This document shows, piece by piece, positions 52,862 through 59,533 of a stretch of 64,000 nucleotides of DNA. Source of the stretch: Bacillota bacterium (GTDB lineage: Bacteria; Bacillota; Clostridia; Peptostreptococcales; Anaerovoracaceae); assembly GCA_017557505.1 (NCBI GenBank), contig JAFYYP010000005.1:1-64000 (forward strand), read 5' to 3'. Position 1 is the stretch's first letter. Every line of letters starts with the position of its first letter. A program made the translations under genes and the position numbers. A model generated the notes under the pieces. It ran no database searches and was not told the origin of the DNA. It saw only the letters and a program-made list of their open reading frames with translations.

Positions 52862-52935
52862 AAGCGGTCCCCGCTCAATTGACACACACCTTCGCAGTTA
52901 ATGGTCGTCAGTTAAGCGGAGACCGCATTTTATTT
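52862..52935. terminator. Long-range hairpin between convergent genes
   Basis: GCGGTCCCCGCT and AGCGGAGACCGC pair (one mismatch) around about 50 nt; ATTTTAT follows on the plus strand. Probable bidirectional terminator with a large loop. Confidence 0.55.
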
Positions 52936-53076
52936 CCATCCCTTAAAAATATCATCCAGAGCCTCATCCAGTGCCTTCTTCATACTTTTCTCAAGGATCT
53001 GAAAAATCATCATCTCTAATTGACTTTCACGCTTCTTCCTTTTCTTCTCTTTCTCTTGGCGTTCTCGATCTGTCAT
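52930..53076 (-). CDS. Very small charged protein
   Basis: 48 residues: a highly basic/acidic helix (RERQEKEKKRKKRESQLEMM) followed by an amphipathic helix (ILEKSMKKALDEALDDIFKG). GGAGG is 7 bp before the ATG and the start overlaps the upstream stop (ATGA), which supports real translation. Unknown function. Confidence 0.6.
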   Translation of the reverse strand: MTDRERQEKEKKRKKRESQLEMMIFQILEKSMKKALDEALDDIFKGWK

Positions 53077-53261
53077 TTCTTAACCTCCACAGTTGATTTG
53101 AAGTTAAGATTGTAATCGTCTGGGGGAGTTGGTGCTTTTTCTTCTTTCAGTCGCTCCAACATTTCTCTCCTTGTCGCAAACAGTATTTCTTCTGGGGTAA
53201 AGCCATCCAGATACATTGCTTTGTAGTATCTGGGGATCTTTTTATAATCATTCTTTATCAT
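53073..53261 (-). CDS. Small hypothetical protein
   Basis: 62 residues (NDYKKIPRYYKAMYLDGFTP, EEILFATRREMLERLKEEKA). AGAGGTG lies 8 bp upstream. Coupled by a four-base overlap to the 48-residue gene. The first dyad repeat of the putative origin is 24 bp upstream of its start, so its expression may be tied to that region. Confidence 0.6.
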   Translation of the reverse strand: MIKNDYKKIPRYYKAMYLDGFTPEEILFATRREMLERLKEEKAPTPPDDYNLNFKSTVEVKK

Positions 53262-53284
53262 CTTTTTTCACCTCTGAACAAGTT

Positions 53285-53343
53285 AAGTCACACTATTAAC
53301 AGAAAGAAATAAGAGAATATCTTAGTGTTAAATGTCTGACTTA
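53285..53343. repeat. Dyad repeat, copy 1
   Basis: Architecture AGTCA-N5-TTAACA-N24-TGTTAA-N5-TGACT, four half-sites in mirror symmetry. Same spacing as copy 2; the ACTATTAACAG block and TGTTAA are identical while the central 24 bp differ. Confidence 0.8.
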
Positions 53344-53365
53344 CTTTTCTTTCCTGAATAATAAT

Positions 53366-53426
53366 TTAGACTGTCTTTTCATAGAGCAACAAGCGAAGCG
53401 AGTTGCGAATGAAAACGACAGTCTAA
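53366..53426. repeat. Three-part hairpin or cruciform
   Basis: TTAGACTGTC / GACAGTCTAA outside, TTTTCAT / ATGAAAA next (one bulged C), and GCAAC / GTTGC inside with an 11-nt loop AAGCGAAGCGA. No T run follows on either strand, so it is not an ordinary terminator; a nick site or cruciform is possible. Confidence 0.7.
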
Positions 53427-53573
53427 CTGTTCTATAATATTTCATTTTTCTAACCATTCGATTAACCAGATTTGGTTAAAAGTGCTTAATCAAACTTTTT
53501 TTTAATTTTTAAAAAGGTGCGTGATATTTGGGCTTCTTGTGAGTCTTATAAGGGGGTGCTTTTTGTCTTTTTT

Positions 53574-53632
53574 TAGTCAGACTATTAACAGTAAGATATA
53601 TTATTCTTTCTTTGTGTTAATTCTCTGACTTA
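53574..53632. repeat. Dyad repeat, copy 2
   Basis: Second copy of the AGTCA-N5-TTAACA-N24-TGTTAA-N5-TGACT dyad, ending on the stop codon of the Rep-like gene. Confidence 0.8.
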
Positions 53633-54277
53633 AAAGTTCTTTTCTGATAAAAGGCTTCTAATTATGAGTTGATTGAGCAGATCCATTTCACTCTTATAAA
53701 CCCCATTAACAGAGATTGCTCCTTGCATTCTTGCTACACCTCCATACTCAAACCGCATTAAGTCAATTGCTTCGACTGTAAGGAACTTTCTTTCTCTTTT
53801 TCTTTCCCAATACTCTCTCCACGCTTTTTTATAGGTGGCTTCGTCTGTGAATATTTGCTCATTCTTGTTGGCGAAGTAATAGACTGAGTTTGCTTTGTCT
53901 ATGTAAAGGTATCCCTTTTGTTCCAGCCAGTGAAATATTCTACTCATTGTCTGCCTTGAAATATTAAGCCCTATTTCTCTAATTCGCCTTTCCTGAACTT
54001 CAAAAGGCATTTTTGAAAACTCTTCATCATTTAGGCAGTAATAAAGATAATCTCTTGCTTTGGTAAAATCAGATCGAGGATCGAGGTTGAGGTCAAAGAC
54101 GAAATACACTCTCAAGGGATCTGGGATGGTGAGGATGGTATAAACTCTGTTGTCACCAGTTCCAGTGCTACTGTAATCTATTCCATACCTCTCCATCTTT
54201 CTTTCTAATCCTTGTCTGGAAGTTGTTTGAAAGTATTTTTTCAGTTCTTCAATTTTGTATTCTTTCAGTTCTAACAT
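53630..54277 (-). CDS. Winged-helix DNA-binding protein, possible replication initiator
   Basis: 215 residues. Two HTH-like parts: LKKYFQTTSRQGLERKMERY at the N-terminus, and a winged helix in the middle (RRIREIGLNISRQTMSRIFH, WLEQKGYLYIDKANSVYYFA). No nuclease or ATPase motif. Its position beside the dyads and hairpin suggests an initiator or partition-like protein; this is inference. AGAGGC precedes the ATG. Probably in one transcript with the two paralogues upstream. Confidence 0.6.
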   Translation of the reverse strand: MLELKEYKIEELKKYFQTTSRQGLERKMERYGIDYSSTGTGDNRVYTILTIPDPLRVYFVFDLNLDPRSDFTKARDYLYYCLNDEEFSKMPFEVQERRIREIGLNISRQTMSRIFHWLEQKGYLYIDKANSVYYFANKNEQIFTDEATYKKAWREYWERKRERKFLTVEAIDLMRFEYGGVARMQGAISVNGVYKSEMDLLNQLIIRSLLSEKNF

Positions 54278-54330
54278 TGTTTGCCTCTATCTGATTTTTG
54301 TGATTACGGCGATTTTCGGAGAATTACGGT

Positions 54331-54771
54331 TTATGCGGGAATTGCTTCGTCAGTGTTTATGATCGAGGTTAAGGGTCTCAGATCAGCGGCGGCCGCACGC
54401 TCTATCACTCCATACTTCTTGACTTCTGGATACTTTTCGAGAAACCATTCCTTGATTACTGGATACCTTCTGCTGTGGCACTTGGAGATGGCAATCTTTT
54501 CATTCAGTTCATCCAGAGACTTCCAGAGATTTTCTTTTGTCTCAAACTCGTTGATGTACCACTCCATATACTCGTAAGTCAGTCCCTTGTAGCGTTCCTG
54601 AGTTTCCTTTTTCTTGATGGTTCTGCGGATGGGAGTGTAGGAAGGATAGTCCTTGCGGGCTTCTTGAAGGAGATTGTATTCTCTGGATCCAACGATTTCC
54701 GCATTCTTTGCGAAGGTTCTATCCATAATAAGGGTTCTTTCTTCGTGGTTAATCTTCAAATAATTCTTCAT
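54331..54771 (-). CDS. Tandem paralogue 3 of an unknown family
   Basis: 146 residues. Shares with the two genes upstream the pattern T/K-FAKxAE-x-GSREYNLLQEARKDYPSY...RR...KGLTYEYMEWYI...IKEWFLEKYPE. More divergent than the other two and with an Ala-rich extension. AAGGAG is upstream. 19 bp after the preceding paralogue, so read from the same promoter. Function not recognised. Confidence 0.7.
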   Translation of the reverse strand: MKNYLKINHEERTLIMDRTFAKNAEIVGSREYNLLQEARKDYPSYTPIRRTIKKKETQERYKGLTYEYMEWYINEFETKENLWKSLDELNEKIAISKCHSRRYPVIKEWFLEKYPEVKKYGVIERAAAADLRPLTSIINTDEAIPA

Positions 54772-54790
54772 TATTTTTCAACTCCTTTCT

Positions 54791-55261
54791 TTACGCTGCT
54801 GTGCTTACTTCTTCGTTCTTCTGGAACTCGACAACATTGGAAACCTGAGCAGCTTTCTTCTTCGCATTTTCCAGAATAGCGTTCTGCTTTTCAGAGAAGG
54901 TTGCGATTGCGGGGAAGGTGTTCAGGAACCAATCTTTTACCTCCTGATAAGAGCACGCTGCCGCATTCAGTTCCATTGCTTCTTCACTCTTGGCTGTCAG
55001 TTCCTTGAAGGTTGCCAGAAGTGTTCCTTCTTCGTCATCGTGAGTGGAGATGTACTTCTCCATAAACTTGTAGGTCAGACCCTTCATCTTGTCGTTCTTG
55101 CTTGCCTTGACCTTTCTGGTGACAACCTTGAAGGAGGGATTGTCCATCTTGGCTTCTTTCAGCATTTTGTACTCTTCGGATCCGAAGTGCTTTGCGGCTT
55201 CCGCGAACTTCTTGGTGACTACGATTTCATTTCTCTTGGTGTTAAGTGTAATTGCGAACAT
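54791..55261 (-). CDS. Tandem paralogue 2 of an unknown family
   Basis: 156 residues. Pattern: VVTKKFAEAAKHFGSEEYKM, LKEAKMDNPSFKVVTRK, KGLTYKFMEKYI, VKDWFLNTFPAI. A conserved N-terminal beta hairpin (ITLNTKRNEIVVTKKF) and a helical remainder with an Ala/Lys-rich tail. It has its own copy (box B) of the three-fold promoter. No catalytic motif is visible; a structural or DNA/RNA-binding role fits the high Lys content. Confidence 0.7.
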   Translation of the reverse strand: MFAITLNTKRNEIVVTKKFAEAAKHFGSEEYKMLKEAKMDNPSFKVVTRKVKASKNDKMKGLTYKFMEKYISTHDDEEGTLLATFKELTAKSEEAMELNAAACSYQEVKDWFLNTFPAIATFSEKQNAILENAKKKAAQVSNVVEFQKNEEVSTAA

Positions 55262-55326
55262 TTGATACCTCTTTCTGCGGTTGGTGGGTTTTCCGCTGCC
55301 CTTCTTTAATGTTTTATTGTGATTTA

Positions 55327-55370
55327 ATTATAGATTATTTGGTTTTAGTACCAGTCGTTATAATGGCACT
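55327..55370 (-). promoter_or_regulatory. Conserved promoter box B
   Basis: Minus strand: CATTATAACGACTG, 19 bp, TATAAT (ATTATA 55327-55332), then TAAATCACAA. Arms GTGCCA and TGGTAC flank the core TTATAACGAC. Confidence 0.75.
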
Positions 55371-55378
55371 GATACTAT

Positions 55379-55771
55379 TTACTTCGCACCCAGAATTGCT
55401 TCTCTTCTCTTCTGGAACTCTGCGAATGCGGGATAAGTGTTGAAGAACCATTCTTTGATCTCGTTGTAGGTGGCTGTCGTTGCCCCTAATTCTTCGGCTT
55501 CTTCGCTCTTGGCGAGAAGTGTTTCAAACTCTGCCTTTACGAAACCATCCTTGTCGTGAGCATCGATGTAGTTCTCCATAAAGTCGTAGGTCAGACCTTT
55601 ATTGCCATTTGTTTTGGTTCTCTTGCTGGTTACGACTTTGTAGGCGGGGAAGTCTGCTCTTGCTTCTTTGAGTGCTTTGTACTCTTCGGATCCAAATCTC
55701 TTGGCAGCCTTCTCAAACTTCTTGGTGATAACGATTGTGTTGTTCTTTTCATTGATGATAATGTTTCTCAT
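55379..55771 (-). CDS. Tandem paralogue 1 of an unknown family
   Basis: 130 residues, the shortest copy: NTIVITKKFEKAAKRFGSEE, YKALKEARADFPAYKVVTSK, KGLTYDFMENYIDAHD, IKEWFFNTYPAFAEFQ. Very close to paralogue 2 across its whole length. AGGAGG is 8 bp upstream; promoter box A controls it. Function unknown. Confidence 0.7.
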   Translation of the reverse strand: MRNIIINEKNNTIVITKKFEKAAKRFGSEEYKALKEARADFPAYKVVTSKRTKTNGNKGLTYDFMENYIDAHDKDGFVKAEFETLLAKSEEAEELGATTATYNEIKEWFFNTYPAFAEFQKRREAILGAK

Positions 55772-55856
55772 TTCTTTTTCCTCCTCGTTAGATTGTTGAA
55801 TGAGAGTTGTTAAGTTATTGTTTAGAACTACTATCTATTTCGTTCTTTGTGATTTA

Positions 55857-55900
55857 ATTATACTTTTTATGATCGAGGCACCAGTCGTTATAATGGTACT
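55857..55900 (-). promoter_or_regulatory. Conserved promoter box A
   Basis: Minus strand: CATTATAACGACTG, 19 bp, TATAAT (ATTATA 55857-55862), then TAAATCACAAAG. Arms GTACCA and TGGTGC flank the core TTATAACGAC. Confidence 0.75.
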
Positions 55901-55912
55901 GATCTGAATGGG

Positions 55913-56473
55913 TTATCTGATCTTGATTTCTTTTCTTGAAGTGTATGCTTCGACCTTTTTAAGATCACAAACCTTAATGGTTTCTTCGCAGTCCTCACAT
56001 TCGATTTCATCATCGATGAGTTCTTCATCAAAGTACGCGACACGCTCTCCGCATTCGGGGCAGAAGTATCCGCAATCATCGTCTGCTACGGTTTCTTTGA
56101 TTGTCAGAGTTCCATCATAGAATGAGAACTCAAAGTCATCGATGTAATAGCCTCTTAATTCGTCATAGTAAGCAGTTCCTTCAAACTCAATTTCTGGCAT
56201 TGCCTTTGCGACTGCTTCGCACATTGCGGGGATGTAATTTGCGAATTCATCACTTTCGAGCGTGCTGTTAATGTTGAACTCGTCTTTGTCGCAACAATCT
56301 CTCAGATCCTGAAGCCAGAGATCTTTGTAACCTTCACCTTTGGTGATTTCGTTGATGGCAACTTCCATTGCTTCATAGGCTTTGTTCAGATCAACCTCTG
56401 CGTTGAACTTTAAGTTGAATGAGCAATTGGTCTTAGCAATTCTGAATGCTTCGCTAACAATAATTCTTTCCAT
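55913..56473 (-). CDS. Acidic protein with C-terminal zinc ribbon
   Basis: 186 residues. The first 135 residues are acidic and unrecognised (INSTLESDEFANYIPAMCEA; EGTAYYDELRGYYIDDFEFS). Near the C-terminus CGYFCPECGERV and EIECEDCEETIKV form a four-cysteine zinc ribbon. Read from promoter box C. First gene from the right end of the element, next to attR. Possible regulator or nucleic-acid-binding protein; no family recognised. Confidence 0.65.
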   Translation of the reverse strand: MERIIVSEAFRIAKTNCSFNLKFNAEVDLNKAYEAMEVAINEITKGEGYKDLWLQDLRDCCDKDEFNINSTLESDEFANYIPAMCEAVAKAMPEIEFEGTAYYDELRGYYIDDFEFSFYDGTLTIKETVADDDCGYFCPECGERVAYFDEELIDDEIECEDCEETIKVCDLKKVEAYTSRKEIKIR

Positions 56474-56547
56474 TTGTTTTACTTCCTTTCTTTAAACTTG
56501 TTTTGGACTTGCTTAGAACTTGTATCTCTTTCGTTCTTTGTGATTAC

Positions 56548-56590
56548 ATTATAGAATTTTTAGAAACCGCATCAGTCGTTATAATGCGAC
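56548..56590 (-). promoter_or_regulatory. Conserved promoter box C
   Basis: Minus strand: CATTATAACGACTG, 19 bp, TATAAT (ATTATA 56548-56553), then GTAATCACAAAG. The flanking arms are CGCA and TGCG here, different in sequence from boxes A and B but still able to pair. Confidence 0.75.
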
Positions 56591-56598
56591 ACATAAAA

Positions 56599-56618
56599 AG
56601 AGCCCTCGATTAAGATCG
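56599..56618 (-). terminator. Terminator upstream of box C
   Basis: CCCTCGAT / GATCGAGGG-type hairpin followed on the minus strand by CTCTTTTTATG; insulates the element from transcription entering through attR. Confidence 0.7.
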
Positions 56619-56835
56619 AGGGTGATAGTAAGCGGAAACCGCAAGCATAAAAGTGGATAAAAAGTTGTTAGAGAGTTGATCTTTTCTTTCTTGCTTCTGG
56701 ACTAAGACTTGTTAGAATGTAGTTAGTAAGTTTAGTAAATCAGATAGTCAAATCTTAAAATAATCATATCGGTTGGCAATTAAGGTGTTATTACATCAAT
56801 GGCTCTCCGAAGAAACGAGCGTAGCGAAGTTTCTT

Positions 56836-56886
56836 ACCTGACTCTTAATCAGGGTGTCCAGGGTTCGAGCCCCTGATGGTGTACCA
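56836..56886 (+). repeat. attR, second copy of the tRNA-Lys 3' part
   Basis: 51 bp identical to 44842-44892, without the 5' half of a tRNA. Followed within 12 bp by the terminator that probably belonged to the undisrupted tRNA-Lys. Confidence 0.9.
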
Positions 56887-56897
56887 GAAAAGAAAGG

Positions 56898-56917
56898 CTC
56901 CGGTCGATAGACCGGAG
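56898..56917 (+). terminator. Original tRNA-Lys terminator beyond attR
   Basis: CTCCGGTC-GATA-GACCGGAG followed by TTTTTCTTTT. Confidence 0.85.
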
Positions 56918-56940
56918 TTTTTCTTTTCGCGATAAAAACA

Positions 56941-57066
56941 GCATCAGGGGCGAGAACCCGAAAGGGCAGAAAGGTCCGGTGGATCTTTCTGGTCCGAGCA
57001 CGCCCGAGGCGCGCGCAGGACGGCAAATTGCGCCAGCAATTTGCGCAAGCCCCTGATGGTGTACCA
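56941..57066. repeat. Hairpin-rich segment closed by a tRNA-Lys 3' end fragment
   Basis: CATCAGGGGC (56942-56951) pairs with GCCCCTGATG (57049-57058), the latter belonging to a third, 19-bp copy of the tRNA-Lys end (57048-57066). Inside: CCC-GAAA-GGG, AGAAAGGTCC-GGT-GGATCTTTCT, and GCAAATTGC-GCCA-GCAATTTGC. It could be a structured RNA or a palindromic insertion. Short minus-strand open frames through it are antisense tRNA artefacts. Confidence 0.55.
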
Positions 57067-57074
57067 AAGGAACA

Positions 57075-57093
57075 GACCGTCCGAAGGGCGGTC
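57075..57093 (+). terminator. Terminator after the third tRNA-Lys fragment
   Basis: GACCGTCC-GAA-GGGCGGTC followed by TTTTTCATT. Confidence 0.8.
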
Positions 57094-57111
57094 TTTTTCA
57101 TTATATTGCAC

Positions 57112-57145
57112 GAGCCCCTGACGGTGCCCTTCGTTGTGATATAAT
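57112..57145 (+). promoter_or_regulatory. GH13 promoter overlapping a fourth, degenerate tRNA-Lys fragment
   Basis: CGAGCCCCTGACGGTG (from about 57111) is a decayed tRNA-Lys end; its CTGACG lies 16 bp before TATAAT (57140-57145), which also has an extended TG. AGGAGG and the GH13 ATG follow. Confidence 0.5.
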
Positions 57146-57168
57146 ACAGTCATCAGGAGGGCCCATAT

Positions 57169-58458
57169 ATGGCTTACGATACTGATCCAAACTTACAAAA
57201 TCAAGTCATCTATTCCGTCTTCGTCCGCAACCATACGGCGGAAGGCACGTTCCGCGCGCTCATCCCGGACCTAGACCGCATCCGCTCGCTTGGGACGGAC
57301 ATCGTATGGCTCATGCCCATCCATCCCATCGGCGTGCTGAAGCGCAAAGGCAGCCTCGGCAGCCCGTACGCGATCTCGGATTACCGCGCGGTCAACCCGG
57401 AATACGGTACGATGGAAGACCTCAAGGTCCTGGCAGACGAGATCCATAAACGGGGCATGAAGTGCATGATCGACGTCGTGTACAACCACACGTCCCCGGA
57501 CTCCGTCCTCTGGCGTGACCACCCGCAATTCTTCTACAAGCGTCCCGACGGCACGCCCGGCAATCACGTGGGCGACTGGACGGACATCATCGACCTGGAT
57601 TACAACGTCCCCGAGCTCTGGGACTACCAGATCGAGACTCTCAAGGGTTGGGCTGAGATCGTCGACGGCTTCCGCTGCGACGTGGCGTCCTTCGTGCCGG
57701 TGGCATTCTGGCTTCGTGCCCGCAGGGAGATCGAGCAGATCAAACCCGGCTTCATCTGGCTCGCCGAGAGCGTACACCGTTCATTCAGCACCGCATGCCG
57801 CAGGCTCGGGATGTACTGCGCCCGCGACGTGGACGCCTACGAAGCCTTCGACATCGAATATGAATACGATATCCGAGAGGCGTTCGACCGCTATCTCGAC
57901 GGCAGCGGCTCGCTGGAGCATTGGACGGACCTTCTGAACTTCCAGGAGTTTACCTACCCCGCGAACTACAACAAGCTGCGCTTTCTGGAAAACCACGACA
58001 CGCCGCGCATCGCTCCTCGGGTCAGGGACGTGCTTTCCCTGCAGAACTACACCGCCATGCTGTATTTTCTGAAAGGGACGACGATGCTCTACGGCGGCCA
58101 GGAACGCGCCGCGGAGCACAGGCCCAGCCTGTTCGACGCTGACAAGGTCCAGTGGAACGCTGGGACGGATCTGACGCCCCTGCTGCAGGCCCTGTACCGG
58201 CTCAAGCGGGAGACTCTCTCCCCGGACGACCTCTTCTCCGCCGCAGCGGACGAGACGAACCACATCGCCGTCATGACCCGCAGCAACGGCAAAACGTGCA
58301 AGGTCGGCGTCTTCTCCCTGCGCGGTCTTCCGGGCGAAGCGGAAGTCAGCCTGCCAGACGGATGCTATCCCGAATTGCTGTCGGGCTCAGACATAGAAGT
58401 CAGCGGCGGAAAGCTGCATACAGACGGCAGGCCCATCTGGATCTGTGCAACGATCTGA
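57169..58458 (+). CDS. Alpha-amylase family (GH13) glycosidase
   Basis: 429 residues, no signal peptide, so cytoplasmic. TIM-barrel with the four GH13 regions: MIDVVYNHTS, nucleophile Asp171 in DGFRCDVAS, acid/base Glu200 in IWLAESVH and FLENHDTPRI. Short C-terminal beta domain. Acts on alpha-glucans or oligosaccharides; exact specificity is not visible. AGGAGG is 9 bp upstream. First host gene past the tRNA-Lys locus and followed by a lipoprotein gene 11 bp later. Confidence 0.92.
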   Translation: MAYDTDPNLQNQVIYSVFVRNHTAEGTFRALIPDLDRIRSLGTDIVWLMPIHPIGVLKRKGSLGSPYAISDYRAVNPEYGTMEDLKVLADEIHKRGMKCMIDVVYNHTSPDSVLWRDHPQFFYKRPDGTPGNHVGDWTDIIDLDYNVPELWDYQIETLKGWAEIVDGFRCDVASFVPVAFWLRARREIEQIKPGFIWLAESVHRSFSTACRRLGMYCARDVDAYEAFDIEYEYDIREAFDRYLDGSGSLEHWTDLLNFQEFTYPANYNKLRFLENHDTPRIAPRVRDVLSLQNYTAMLYFLKGTTMLYGGQERAAEHRPSLFDADKVQWNAGTDLTPLLQALYRLKRETLSPDDLFSAAADETNHIAVMTRSNGKTCKVGVFSLRGLPGEAEVSLPDGCYPELLSGSDIEVSGGKLHTDGRPIWICATI

Positions 58459-58469
58459 AAGGAAACCCC

Positions 58470-59462
58470 ATGAAAAACACATCAACCTTCAAACGTTTTC
58501 TGAGCCTTTGCCTCGTAGCGCTTCTGGCGCTGTTCACCCTCTCTGCCTGCGACGAATCCGGCGCGGAAGCCGGAGAAGCGGTCTCCTGGCAGGATTATTA
58601 CAACCAGGGGGCGGAACTGTTTGCAGAGGGAAACTACGACGAGGCTATCGCGGCATTCTCGGAAGCGATCGGCCTGGATCCGGAGCAGGTCCTCGCCTAT
58701 ATCGGCCGGGGCGATTCCTACGTGCATAAGATCACGATATCATCTGTGGAGCTCGAAGAGAATCTGGCGAAAGCCAGGGCGGATTACGAAGAAGCTCTCG
58801 CGCGCGACGGCGGTTCCGCAGAGGCATATCTGGGGATGGCGGACGTCCTGATCCGCACGGAAGAGTTCCAGGAAGCATGGAATCTGCTGGAAGATGCGCA
58901 GCGGAAGTCTGTCACCTCGGATCAGATCCAGGAAAAGATCAAGGAATTCGAAGGCGGAAAGTACGTGGACTCCTCCGCGCAGCTCAGAAGAAAGGACTCC
59001 TTCGATGCCAATACCGGTGAGCTGATCGCATATACGGTCTACGAATACGACTTTCTGGGAAGAAAGTCCGGCTGGCGCAATTACGGGGATCCGGACATCA
59101 GCGACGGTTACCAGCTTACATTGCAGGAAAGCTGCGCCGTGACATTCGACGACAACGGCCGTCCCATCCGCAACGATTACTACAATGCCGACGGGTCCGA
59201 CAAGGAGTACCAGACCATGGAATACGACGACCGCGGTCTGGAAGTCAAGCGCTGCACCTACACTGACGGCGCGCTGCGCAGGATCTTCCTCACCTACTAC
59301 GACGACAATGGCAAGGAGACCGGCTATGACGTCTGCGACGCGAACGGCACCCTGCTGAATCGCTGGAAATACGACTTCGACGACACAGGAAACGTCATTC
59401 AGGAGAACTGCTACGGCCCCGACGGAACGCTGCTGGTCGTGAACAAGCCGTCTGGCGACTGA
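58470..59462 (+). CDS. TPR-containing lipoprotein
   Basis: 330 residues from ATG 58470 (AAGGAAA upstream); a longer frame inside the GH13 gene is rejected. Signal peptide with lipobox LSAC. Two to three tetratricopeptide repeats (about 40-150: GAELFAEGNYDEAIAAFSEA; AYLGMADVLIRTEEFQEAWN), then about 150 residues of short Tyr/Asp repeats (YEYDFLGRKSGWRNYGD; EYDDRGLEVKRCTYTDG) like beta-hairpin toxin-repeat or MORN-like modules. Membrane-anchored scaffold outside the cell. Downstream of and probably co-transcribed with the GH13 gene. Confidence 0.85.
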   Translation: MKNTSTFKRFLSLCLVALLALFTLSACDESGAEAGEAVSWQDYYNQGAELFAEGNYDEAIAAFSEAIGLDPEQVLAYIGRGDSYVHKITISSVELEENLAKARADYEEALARDGGSAEAYLGMADVLIRTEEFQEAWNLLEDAQRKSVTSDQIQEKIKEFEGGKYVDSSAQLRRKDSFDANTGELIAYTVYEYDFLGRKSGWRNYGDPDISDGYQLTLQESCAVTFDDNGRPIRNDYYNADGSDKEYQTMEYDDRGLEVKRCTYTDGALRRIFLTYYDDNGKETGYDVCDANGTLLNRWKYDFDDTGNVIQENCYGPDGTLLVVNKPSGD

Positions 59463-59484
59463 GCCGCACAGAAAACAGCAATCA

Positions 59485-59513
59485 AAAAGACCGTCCGGTT
59501 TGGACGGTCTTTT
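59485..59513. terminator. Bidirectional terminator
   Basis: AAAAGACCGTCC-GGTTT-GGACGGTCTTTT between the convergent lipoprotein and pfkA genes. Confidence 0.9.
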
Positions 59514-59533
59514 GTATTGTCTTGGTCGATTCC

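Larger units (their letters stand above)
53262..53629. other. Gene-free, repeat-rich AT-rich region: candidate replication or transfer origin
   Basis: No credible gene. It contains two copies of a 59-bp dyad (53285-53343 and 53574-53632), a long three-part hairpin (53366-53426), a TTAACCA-GATT-TGGTTAA dyad (about 53464-53481) and a very AT-rich tract (53500-53516). It borders a Rep-like winged-helix gene. This is the usual composition of a plasmid-type origin, but no known origin was recognised. Confidence 0.5.
56474..56835. other. Gene-free right end of the element
   Basis: Holds promoter box C, a terminator hairpin (56599-56618) and AT-rich sequence up to attR. A short dyad AAGAAAC/GTTTCTT (about 56812-56836) with an internal GAGCGTAGCGA loop abuts attR and could be an integrase arm or accessory site. 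No gene seen. Confidence 0.5.
44842..56886. mobile_element. 12-kb integrative element at tRNA-Lys
   Basis: Bounded by 51-bp perfect direct repeats at 44842-44892 and 56836-56886. A tyrosine integrase lies next to the intact tRNA, and the interior is clearly more AT-rich than the host flanks. It holds the integrase, a WYL regulator, a type IIG restriction-modification enzyme, a serine resolvase, XRE regulator, Rep-like protein with repeat-rich region, three paralogous genes and small open frames. No conjugation, capsid or terminase genes are visible, so it is probably mobilised by another element. Cargo: restriction-modification. Confidence 0.88.

Noticed and set aside
53366..53426. Ordinary terminator
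   Set aside because: No T run follows on either strand and it is not directly downstream of a gene.
56796..57153. Short minus-strand proteins containing GARTLDTLIKSQV
   Set aside because: This peptide is a familiar artefact of translating a tRNA gene in antisense; the frames cross tRNA-Lys fragments and hairpins.
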